Shown here: piece by piece, positions 42,401-48,471 of the stretch
How positions within the stretch are numbered: the first letter of the stretch is position 1
How the letters are laid out: each line of letters begins with the position of its first letter
NCBI GenBank assembly: GCA_965243545.1
Contig: OZ251573.1
Coordinates: forward strand, 4,537,232 to 4,601,231
Source: CATQHW01 sp965243545
GTDB taxonomy: Bacteria > Spirochaetota > Spirochaetia > SZUA-6 > Bin103
Reading direction: 5' to 3'
DNA: 64,000 bases
The notes under the pieces: generated by a model
Seen by the model: only the letters and a program-made list of their open reading frames with translations
Told to the model about the DNA's origin: nothing
Databases searched by the model: none
Translations under genes and position numbers: made by a program

Positions 42401-42656
42401 CCGACATCTTGCAGTACTCTTCGGGGGTCTTGAATCCCGCCGCGAAGCCCTCGTCCGGCAGGTCGGTCTTGAACTCCGCGGCGAGCCGCTGGGCGGCGGT
42501 CCGGTAGTCGATCCGGTTGCCGAGGTGGTGCAGGTGGATGAACAGCACGGTGCCGAACAGCGCTGTCGCGGCATAGACGGCGAACGCCGCGAGCGGCGAA
42601 CGCCCCGTTCTCCCGCCGGTTGCAGCGGCAGCGGATCGATGACGACGTAGAACCAT
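36417..42656 (-). CDS. Giant membrane GT-C-like glycosyltransferase with four beta modules and two deacetylase-type domains
   Basis: The 2079-aa product begins with 20 or more hydrophobic segments (about residues 20-1000), many Arg/Trp/Tyr-rich loops and an internal repeat-like second half starting GPGLTSDSALYVSAARSLL (a GT39/PMT-type start with Asp near the first TM). The soluble C-terminal half comprises module 1 (39132-39403), module 2 (38850-39116), a shortened deacetylase-like part (38500-38812), module 3 (37824-38115), module 4 (37539-37806) and a full deacetylase-like domain (36690-37500). The last has ITYDGAP, FGHGHWHVDH and AYPRGAG (NodB-type motifs, the first degenerate). It seems to transfer sugar to a surface glycan and then de-acetylate it. 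It follows a paralog 20 bases upstream. Confidence 0.75.
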   Translation of the reverse strand: MVLRRHRSAAAATGGRTGRSPLAAFAVYAATALFGTVLFIHLHHLGNRIDYRTAAQRLAAEFKTDLPDEGFAAGFKTPEEYCKMSVMVLAGAQPTALGSPPVRDAVLLRELAPSPGSDFCAELEAAANGAALHEQFTSLHYWFGSKAVYALLLRVMSAADIRALLRYGAYAGWIALAIALLLAPRALVVVAPLIVFGGFFSGIRYFSDIPSGVPHLWVVWAAVTLVVLLRFRLRLAPLFCFFAGMVSCYLYTSAGPSILMVILIGMLVYFVRGHRVEASRNARLAGGCMALCAAGFVAAFALGQTAKLALEACLTSDWFGWRAVCDGAPWDRLVWRNLSDKVLYYLARTVLEATGGLSRALHGIPAFAGFTELLPAAGQADGFMQALVAPWLQSLARSFVERAGVPIIRHFEPYWQVGLGSAAAGRALTWTAAASLAGAAAVAAVRARRGRPAALRRVGWIAALMALAALLFVAPDDLPYRIGRYLFVPYALALCCALAVVMETGFAARAAGTLAESAMVRRLARVLRALAGSVIARRVARLDGLPLLLGALAGVGALLVLLRQTTFGPGLTSDSALYVSAARSLLSGDGLVTFLGAPYREAGPLFPLVLAASAGFGFDPVTAAGFLNAAAFGLTVYAVAAWVRSRVRVRLVAVWAGCACALSTALAGAAAHVWPETLFILFAVTSLAALDRFLRTRARPALLLAAAAAAAAGLTHHAGAALVGGGALLLLRPGAAGWRVRLKSAVLFAGVSAAPLGAWLAGNLVLTGAAFGAAGFGAFAPLESLHAATGEIGLWLLGRGGIDLLDRLAAMAGAGVPSVPAIALRAAVLLALAAAGGYALRRRRSRLAVPLVFAAAYALYLLIAVPAGHAVLESRRLTPLFPPLLVAAALVPDAVIRRVRAAGRRPSRRPLAAALPAALLAALWFLPQVGATAEHVQRQRTNGAGYASRQWSESEVVRYLNAHPSGTAIYGTDPAALYLLTAAAPGGIFKIPPGRRRAWDRLSADVAAGGEYYVAWFHRDRGPPHYYTYGLQTVLRAPGMEVVAILDDGVILHRNAASSARTAAGDAAAVTPALLQDARIGLRSGFTVHLNGAADRLIYTKYGCRSADVRTRFFLHVVPRDYRDRPGYREFHVLDFDFADHGFFTRDLCVAVRALPQFPIARIDTGQGQRWKVSLNDPAAPRGFTIHLLGDKLIYRKEPCSAGDAQPGFFLSRRRREGGFDNLDFDLREYGWMAGGSCRAVVPLPVNEIVDVRTGQYGAGAEPRWTAEFTASRPPPTPPPKMTIAKWFDDHWAAISITDGAVDDAAPDYEMAELIPDALPGELTPHLRQALHDRSWIIAAYRNLDADGAPSLYDSEALQSDLRAIASRDLWFAPLDDVVLYLRERESAEVTMQVSERAWETHRIDVLLADGLDNDRFDQPLTLLFRRPVDWFDLPVEVTQHGQVVARIPAFTETAKLSLLPNEEPYRLQPAYPVPGTQEVTSLPEPEVLLRSSATAGAPGVARLLLSAAGLSQQSEFTVYLDAAAGRLIYTRTGCRAADTAARFLLHVVPASPGDLPAGRRFHNLDFDFDDHGLRHRGYCVAVRALPEFPIARIDTGQYTARGGLLWKVTLAEPAARRDFAVHLRRDTLIYLKEPCTAADVRPRFFLDLRRREGGIVNLSFDLREYGWAAGERCRAVVPLPAYDVADIRTGQYGDAGGEPRWTAEFTASRPPPAPPPEPTIAKWFDDHAAAISITYDGAPVRSNAVDDLAQELGLALDYEMVTQRYRDRVPDWVEHDLTELIPDAVPGDLYEPLTDEQIAYGLSLTGRGFGFFGHGHWHVDHDALSYAQAYDSFRLNYEVMESLGLKPVAYAYPRGAGAEAETQQALADAGFLAGRRSYINADETPYVVPDDATTPQNWFFLPVLTMESIDFRQCEWCINDTWELLAHLRQALRSRAWIIPVYHNIGGRAWGGWGFYDWEYFQHDLEAIAAHDFWVAPMNDVVLYLREREQAEVTMQVSKRDGVTQQVEVVLADGLDNARFDQPLTVLFTPPADWFGAAVEVTRNGQVIDRIPAVTELAKLSLLPDEKPYILRPAAPQP
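37539..39403 (-). repeat. Internal duplication: two [module-module-deacetylase] cassettes
   Basis: Modules at 39132-39403, 38850-39116, 37824-38115 and 37539-37806 are about 90 residues each. All share LIYxK...C, FFL or FLL, LDFDF or FDL, C-AV and DTGQ or RTGQY positions. Modules 1 and 3 match best, as do 2 and 4, so a pair was duplicated as a unit. The deacetylase after module 2 lacks about 150 internal residues found in the one after module 4. Confidence 0.8.
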
Positions 42657-42676
42657 GCCGACGGGCGCGTGACCGG

Positions 42677-45600
42677 TCAGGGTTGCGCGTGGACCGGCCG
42701 CAGGAGGTCGGTTCGTCCTAGCGACGCCCCCCAGATCAGCCCGTCGCTCGGCGTAGACTGGCCGGTCTCCAGGGCGCCGATGGGGACGTCGGGAAGCGCG
42801 CGCGCCGCTACGCAGAGCCGACCGTTGCGAAACCCGTGATCGTCAAAGTCGAAGTCCAGGCGATAATACGTTCCCCCGGAAACGGGGTAGTCGTAGTGGT
42901 TGGCCGGCGAGACCTGCAAGAAGAACCTCGCCTCGACGTCAGCGTCGCGGCAATCGTGCTTCGTGTAGATGAGACGGTCGGTGTCGGCGACCACGTACAC
43001 CGTGAATCCGGAGCGGACCCCAATGCGGGCATCTTTCAGAAAGGGCAGCGTCACGCCTGCCGCGGCGCCTGCGGCCGGGGCGCCCCGGTGCAGGACGGCG
43101 CCGTCATCCAGGGCGGCCACGACCGCCATGCCGGGAGCCCGCAGCAAGTCCTCCATGCCGTAGTGGTAGCGCCGGGGGTTCCGATCCCGATAGAACCAGG
43201 CGACGTAGGAGCCCTGGTGGACGGCCTCCTCCGCAGTAAGCCGAGCCCACCCCCGCAAGTGGGCATGCCCCTCGGGAAGATCATGAACACCGCTCTCCGC
43301 CGCGGCCGTCAGCAGGTAGAGCGCCGCGGGGTCGGTGCCGTAGATGGCGCCGGGGGGACGGTGGTCGTTCAAGTAGCGCACCACCTCGGACTCCGCCCAC
43401 TGCCGCGACGCGTAGCCGGCGCCGTCGGCGCGCCACCTTTCCACCTGCTCGGCACTCGCTCCGATCTGCGGCACGAACCACAGCGCGGCCAGCAGCGGGA
43501 CGGCGAGCGGCCGCCGCGCCAGCCCGCTGCCCGACGCTCGAACCCGGGCGATCATCTCATCCAGGACCAGGGCTGCGGTCACCAACAACGGCGGAAACAG
43601 CGGCGCCAAGTGTCTGCTCTCAATCGCCGCGGCGCCGGCAATAAGGGCGGTCAGCAGATAGCAGGCGTACGCCGCGGCGAACGCCAGGGGCACGGTCAGG
43701 CACGTGCTGGTCGGTGCGGTGTGATTGCCACGCCGAGAGCGCGAGCGGAGCCGCGCGAGCGCGTATCCGCCGCCGGCCACCGGCGCCAACAGGACGGCGC
43801 TTCGCAGCGCGACCGCCGCTACGCTGGGAGAGCCCGGCACGCCGGCGCCCGGTATCCCGGCGGCCAGCCGGTCCAGCAGCCCGAGTCCCGTGCCTCCGAC
43901 GAGCCACCGCACGATCTCGCCTGCGGCGGTATGGAGACTCTGCAGCACCAACAATCCGGAGCCGCCCGGCGTCGGGGACGCTCCGCTCACGAAGAGGATT
44001 CCCACCAGCCAAGCGCCGAGAGGCGCCGCGGACGCCCCGCCAAAAAATGCGGCGTCCGCCAACCTGCCGCGAAACGGGGTGGTTCTCCGCAGCAGCAGGA
44101 GCAGCGCGCCGGCGCCGATCAGCGCCGCGCCGGCGTAGTGCGTCAGGCCGGCAGCGGCGGCCGCCGTCGCCGCCAGCAGCAAGGCCGGCCGTCCGCCGGT
44201 ACGCAGAAAGCGGTCCAGCGAGGCCAGCGCCGCGACGGCGAACAGGATGAACAGAGTCTCCGGCCAAACGTGCGCGGCGGTTCCCGCCAACGCGATCGAC
44301 AGCGCGCAGGCGCAGCCTGCCCAGACGGCCACCAAGCGGATCCGGACGCGGCTTCTCACCCACGCGGCGACGGCGTACACCGTCAAACCGAAGGCCGCGG
44401 CATTGAGGAATCCCGCCGCCGTGACCGGGTCGGCGCCGAAGCCGGCGGCGGCCGCCAGGGCCAGGGGGAAGAGCGGGCCCGCTTCCCGATAGGGGCCGCC
44501 GAGAAACGTCACCAGTCCGTCGCCGCTCAGCAGACTGCGCGTGGCCGACACGTAGAGCGCCGAATCGGACGTCAGCCCCGGCCCGAAGGTGGTTTGCCGC
44601 AGCAACGCCAGCAGCGCGCCAACCCCTGCGAGCGCCCCCAGCAACAGCGGCAGCCCGTCCAACCGCGCCAGGCGGCGGACCACGGCGCTATCCGCCAGCG
44701 CGCGCGCCGCGGTATCGGCCGCCCGCGCGGCCACGCCGGTCTCCATGAGCACGGCGAGCCCGCAGCACAGCGCCAGCGCGTACGGCACGAACAGGTAGCG
44801 GGCGATGCGGTAGACCAGATCGTCCGGCGCCAGGAACAGCGCGGCGGCCAGCGCCATGAGCGCCGCAATCCACCCGACGCGCCGCAACGCCGCCGGCCGG
44901 CCCCGCCATGCCCGGACCACTCCCACTGCGGCCGCCCCGGCCAGCGAAGCGGCCGCCGTCCAGGTCAGCGCCAGACCGCCCGCGGCGCTGCCCAGCCCCA
45001 CCCGCCAATACGGTTCGAAATACCGGATGATCGGGACCCCCGCCCGCTCCACCCACGATTGCGTTTGCGCCTGCAGCCGCGGCGCCACCAGCGCCTGCAG
45101 AAATCCGTCGCCCCGGCCGGCCGCCGGCAGCAGCTCGGCGACACCCGCGAACGCGGGTATCCCCTGCAGCGCCCGGCTCAGGCCCCCGGTTATCTCCAAG
45201 ACCGCGCGCGCCACGTAGTAGAGCACCTTGTCGGAGAGATTCCTCCACACGAATCGGTCCGTCGGCACCCCTTCGCACACTGCCCGCCACTCGAACCAGT
45301 CGGGAACGAGACACGCCTCCAGCGCCAGCTTGGCCCCCTGTCCCAGCGCAAAGGCGGCGACGAAGCCGGCGGCGCAGAGCGCCATGCACCCGCCGGCCAG
45401 CCGGGCGCCGCGGCTCGCTTCGACGCGGCTACTGCGCCCGAAATAGACCAGCATGCCGATAAGGATGACCAGGAGGATGCTCGGTCCGGCGCTCGTATAC
45501 AGGTAGCACGACACCATGCCGGCGAAGAAACAGAACAGCCGCGCCAGCCGCAGCCGAACGCGCAGCAGGACCACCAACGTCACGGCCGCCCACACCGCCC

Positions 45601-46261
45601 AGAGATGCGGCACGCCCGAGGGAATATCGGCGAAATAGCGGATGCCGGAGAACGACCCGCCGAACACGATCAGCGGCGCAACCACCGCCAGCGCGCGCGG
45701 GGCCAGCAGCAGCAGCGCGATCGCCAGCGCGATCCAACCCGCGTAGGCGCCGTAGCGGAGCAGCGCGCGAACGTCCGCTACGGACGCGCCGCGCAGCAAC
45801 AGGGCGAACACCGCCTTGCTGCCGAACCAGTAATGCAGCGACGTGAACTGTTCGGACAGGGCCGCCCCGTTCGCCGCCGCTTCCAGTTCGGCGCAGAAGT
45901 CGTAGCGCTCCGACGTCGGGGCCAGTTCACGCAGCAGCACCGCGTCGCGCAACGCGGTGCTACCCAACGCCACCGGCTGCGCCCCGGCCATCACCATGAC
46001 CGACATCTTGCAGTACTCTTCGGGGGTCTTGAATCCGGCCGCGAAGCCTTGGTCCGGCCGGTCGGTCTTGAACTCCGCGGCGAACCGCTGCGCGGCAGTC
46101 CGGTAGTCGATCCGGTTGCCGAGGTCGTGCAAGACAAAGAACAACGCCGCGGCGGACAGCGCCGCCGCGGCATAGACGGCGACCGTCGCCAGCGGCGAAC
46201 GCCGCGGCCCCCCGCCGGTTGCAGCGGCGGCGGCGCCATCGTACTCTACGGGCCTACTCAT
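42677..46261 (-). CDS. GT-C-like membrane glycosyltransferase, paralog with one module
   Basis: The 1194-aa product (start at ATG 46261; 46291 is possible) is highly similar along its first 1050 residues to the neighbouring 2079-aa protein, down to nearly identical loops (NRIDYRTAAQR, FKTPEEYCKMSVMV, HYWFGSKAV). Many hydrophobic segments precede GPGLTSDSALYVSATRSLL and a VWPETLFILF segment. It ends with one soluble module (42720-43010; LIYTKHDC, FFLQVSP, LDFDFDDHG, CVAARALPDVP, LETGQ) and then stops. It lacks the deacetylase cassettes. It is transcribed first, with the longer paralog after it. The sequence shows recent tandem duplication. The enzymatic residues of GT-C enzymes cannot be fixed with certainty. 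Confidence 0.75.
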   Translation of the reverse strand: MSRPVEYDGAAAAATGGGPRRSPLATVAVYAAAALSAAALFFVLHDLGNRIDYRTAAQRFAAEFKTDRPDQGFAAGFKTPEEYCKMSVMVMAGAQPVALGSTALRDAVLLRELAPTSERYDFCAELEAAANGAALSEQFTSLHYWFGSKAVFALLLRGASVADVRALLRYGAYAGWIALAIALLLLAPRALAVVAPLIVFGGSFSGIRYFADIPSGVPHLWAVWAAVTLVVLLRVRLRLARLFCFFAGMVSCYLYTSAGPSILLVILIGMLVYFGRSSRVEASRGARLAGGCMALCAAGFVAAFALGQGAKLALEACLVPDWFEWRAVCEGVPTDRFVWRNLSDKVLYYVARAVLEITGGLSRALQGIPAFAGVAELLPAAGRGDGFLQALVAPRLQAQTQSWVERAGVPIIRYFEPYWRVGLGSAAGGLALTWTAAASLAGAAAVGVVRAWRGRPAALRRVGWIAALMALAAALFLAPDDLVYRIARYLFVPYALALCCGLAVLMETGVAARAADTAARALADSAVVRRLARLDGLPLLLGALAGVGALLALLRQTTFGPGLTSDSALYVSATRSLLSGDGLVTFLGGPYREAGPLFPLALAAAAGFGADPVTAAGFLNAAAFGLTVYAVAAWVRSRVRIRLVAVWAGCACALSIALAGTAAHVWPETLFILFAVAALASLDRFLRTGGRPALLLAATAAAAAGLTHYAGAALIGAGALLLLLRRTTPFRGRLADAAFFGGASAAPLGAWLVGILFVSGASPTPGGSGLLVLQSLHTAAGEIVRWLVGGTGLGLLDRLAAGIPGAGVPGSPSVAAVALRSAVLLAPVAGGGYALARLRSRSRRGNHTAPTSTCLTVPLAFAAAYACYLLTALIAGAAAIESRHLAPLFPPLLVTAALVLDEMIARVRASGSGLARRPLAVPLLAALWFVPQIGASAEQVERWRADGAGYASRQWAESEVVRYLNDHRPPGAIYGTDPAALYLLTAAAESGVHDLPEGHAHLRGWARLTAEEAVHQGSYVAWFYRDRNPRRYHYGMEDLLRAPGMAVVAALDDGAVLHRGAPAAGAAAGVTLPFLKDARIGVRSGFTVYVVADTDRLIYTKHDCRDADVEARFFLQVSPANHYDYPVSGGTYYRLDFDFDDHGFRNGRLCVAARALPDVPIGALETGQSTPSDGLIWGASLGRTDLLRPVHAQP

Positions 46262-46275
46262 GCAGCGAATCCGCC

Positions 46276-47460
46276 ATGCCTGATCCTTCATACTCGGCGC
46301 GCACCCGGTACGACCTTTCGATCGTGATCGTATGCCGCAACGAGCAGGGAGCTATCGCGCAATGCGTCGACGAAGCGCGCGGCTTCCTGGAACGGAGCGG
46401 CATCGACGGCGAGGTCGTGGTAGTGGACAACGGCAGCAACGACTCATCGGCCAAGCTGGCCGGCCGCGCCGGCGCCCGCGTCGTAACGGAGCCCGCGGCC
46501 GGGTACGGCAACGCCGTCATGGCGGGCATCGAAGCCGCCCGCGGGAAGCTCATCATCCAGGGAGACGGCGACGGTGAACATGATCTGGGAGCGCTCGAAG
46601 CGTACTACGACAAGCTGCGTGACGGCTACGACTTCGTGTTCGGGAACCGGTACGCGGACGGACGGAAGGCGTCGACCCCTTTGCGCAACGCCGGCACCGC
46701 GTTCCTCTCCGCAATGGGCAAGCTCCTGGTCCGATTACCGGTCACCGACGTAAACTGCGGCCTGCGCGGGTTCCGTACGTCCAGCGTCCGCGCCATCGGG
46801 CTGCGCTGCGCCGGGTGGGAAAACCCTATTGAGACCATCATCAAGGCGGTGAAGGCTGACGCGCGCATCGCCCAAGTGCCGATAATACAGCGCCGCGCGA
46901 TCGACCCGGAGCGGGTGTCGCAGCTCCGCGCTTGGCGTGACGGCTGGCGCATCCTCCGTTTTCTGCTGATGTTCTCGCCGCGTTGGCTGTATTTCTATCC
47001 GGGATGTCTGCTGTTGGCGGCCGGAGCGGTGGCGATGGTCGGCCCGATCGTGTATCCGGAGGAGGCCGGCGGAGGCTTCGGAACCTACACCATACTGTTC
47101 GGTTCCGCCTTCATGGTCTGCGGCCTGCAACTCGTCATCCTGGCGCTGCTGGCAGGGGTGTTCTACGAGAACATCGGCCTGTCGAAACGGCGCTGGTCGG
47201 CGCGCTTGCAGAGTGATCTCGGCCTCAATGGCGCGTTGGCGGCCGGCCTGTTCATGGTGGCGCTCGGAGCAGCCGGCAGCATCTGGAGCCTGCTCCTGTG
47301 GGCGCAGGGCGACGGCCCCGGCCTGGATGTGCGGATGCGGGTTGCGATTCCTTCGATCACCCTGCTGATCTGCGGCGTGCAGCTCATCTTCTCCACCTTC
47401 ATGTTCGCGCTGCTCGCTTCCCAGGGAACCGCGCGCCGCGCGGGCGCGGGACAGGTCTGA
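46276..47460 (+). CDS. GT2 polyprenyl-phosphate glycosyltransferase (DPM1/GtrB-like)
   Basis: The 394-aa product starts 14 bases from the divergent GT-C gene. The GT-A catalytic domain has LSIVIVCRNEQGAIA, EVVVVDNGSNDSS, and the metal-binding IIQGDGDGEHD (near residue 97), and it continues to YADGRKASTPLRNAG and VNCGLRGFR. Four hydrophobic segments follow (about 240-390). This is the pattern of polyprenyl-phosphate mannose/glucose synthases, which charge a lipid carrier with one sugar from NDP-sugar. It would supply the two GT-C proteins and the flippase-like protein nearby. The nucleotide sugar is not predictable. Confidence 0.88.
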   Translation: MPDPSYSARTRYDLSIVIVCRNEQGAIAQCVDEARGFLERSGIDGEVVVVDNGSNDSSAKLAGRAGARVVTEPAAGYGNAVMAGIEAARGKLIIQGDGDGEHDLGALEAYYDKLRDGYDFVFGNRYADGRKASTPLRNAGTAFLSAMGKLLVRLPVTDVNCGLRGFRTSSVRAIGLRCAGWENPIETIIKAVKADARIAQVPIIQRRAIDPERVSQLRAWRDGWRILRFLLMFSPRWLYFYPGCLLLAAGAVAMVGPIVYPEEAGGGFGTYTILFGSAFMVCGLQLVILALLAGVFYENIGLSKRRWSARLQSDLGLNGALAAGLFMVALGAAGSIWSLLLWAQGDGPGLDVRMRVAIPSITLLICGVQLIFSTFMFALLASQGTARRAGAGQV

Positions 47461-47467
47461 CCCCAAA

Positions 47468-48451
47468 TCAGGACCCGGGAGCGGCAATGTCGGCAGCGTG
47501 AACCCAGCCGAAGCTGCGGTAGCTGGCGCGCACGCGCACGTCGTACCAGTCGCCCACGCGGCCCAGCACCGACAACCGGTCGCCGCGCTGCAGATGGAGC
47601 CGCACCCCGGACCGGCGGTCGGGCGAGGCGTGCACGGCGACGCCGGCGCGCGGCGAACGCAGGGATACGGCGCGCGGCGCCACCAGCGCCTGACGGTCAT
47701 GCGGGTCGCGCTGCTCCAGGTAGGCCAGCAGGCCGTCGGCAATCCCCCGCGCCGCCGCCGCCGGCCGCTCGCGCAGGAACGCGCGGTCGCTGGCGTTGCT
47801 CAGGTAGCCGAGCTCGAAGATCGCCGCCGGCGTGGTGACGGCGATGGCGTGCCGGTAGCGGTAGCTGTTGAAGGCGTAGTAGCCCCGCATGTTGTAGGTG
47901 ATGCCGTTCAGGTCCTCGGGCAGCCCGGTGGCCGGCCCGTAGTGGCCGCGCAACGCGGCGACCAGCAGGCGCGAAGCCGGAGATGCGTACCACGGCGGCG
48001 ACGCCTTGTAGCCGCGCACGGCGGTGTTGGTGTTGCCGTCGGCGTGAATGGCCACGAAGGCGTCGGCGTCGAATCCCGGCGGGATGGTGGCCGGCAGCAC
48101 CTGCACCTCGACGCCTTCGGCCTGCAGGATGGCGGCGACCGCGTCGGCGACCGCGCGGTTGATCTCCACCTCGGCGATGCCGCCGGCGTACGCCCCGGTG
48201 GAGGTGCGCAGGCGGCGCAGCTCGTCCGGCAGCAGCGCCGAATCGAGATGCCCGACCTGCAGGCCGACCCGCCACGGCGCATCGGCGCCGCGCACCGGCG
48301 CCGGCCGGCCGGCCGGTTCGCCGCCGGCGGGCGGCGGCGCGTACGGGGCGGGGCGGACGTAGAGGACCGCCCACGCGGCGGCCGCGGCCGCCACCAGCAC
48401 CAGCGCTACGGCTGCGGCCGGCCGCATGCGTTTCACCGACTTCACGGACAC
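47468..48451 (-). CDS. N-acetylmuramoyl-L-alanine amidase (amidase_3) with C-terminal SH3-type domain
   Basis: The 327-aa product starts at GTG 48451, five bases after a TATACT -10 box (internal GTG and ATG are possible). The N-terminus has a hydrophobic anchor (AAAVALVLVAAAAAAWAVLYV). The amidase_3 zinc residues are VGLQVGHLD (His), EVEINRAVAD (Glu), FVAIHADGN (His) and the catalytic Glu in IFELGYLSN. A C-terminal SH3b-like domain follows (SLRSPRAGVAVHASPD... GVRLHLQRGDRLSVLGRVGDW). It cleaves the stem-peptide bond of peptidoglycan, probably in cell separation or recycling. It is divergent from the permease across a shared promoter. Confidence 0.9.
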   Translation of the reverse strand: MSVKSVKRMRPAAAVALVLVAAAAAAWAVLYVRPAPYAPPPAGGEPAGRPAPVRGADAPWRVGLQVGHLDSALLPDELRRLRTSTGAYAGGIAEVEINRAVADAVAAILQAEGVEVQVLPATIPPGFDADAFVAIHADGNTNTAVRGYKASPPWYASPASRLLVAALRGHYGPATGLPEDLNGITYNMRGYYAFNSYRYRHAIAVTTPAAIFELGYLSNASDRAFLRERPAAAARGIADGLLAYLEQRDPHDRQALVAPRAVSLRSPRAGVAVHASPDRRSGVRLHLQRGDRLSVLGRVGDWYDVRVRASYRSFGWVHAADIAAPGS

Positions 48452-48456
48452 GCCAC

Positions 48457-48462
48457 AGTATA
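48457..48462 (-). promoter_or_regulatory. -10 box of the amidase gene
   Basis: TATACT on the minus strand lies five bases before the GTG at 48451. It overlaps almost completely with the divergent TATAAT of the permease gene. No clear -35 is present. Confidence 0.55.
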
Positions 48463-48464
48463 AT
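48459..48464 (+). promoter_or_regulatory. -10 box of the NCS2 permease gene
   Basis: A perfect TATAAT lies seven bases before the ATG at 48472, so the transcript should start at or next to that ATG. This argues against the earlier ATG at 48463, which lies inside the box. No good -35 was found. Confidence 0.6.
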
Positions 48465-48471
48465 GCCGTCC

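Noticed and set aside
42836..46327. 1163-codon plus-strand open frame across the GT-C gene
   Set aside because: Low-complexity Arg/Gln-rich translation; it mirrors the real membrane protein gene on the minus strand.
48463..48471. ATG at 48463 as permease start
   Set aside because: It lies within the TATAAT box; transcription would start after it.
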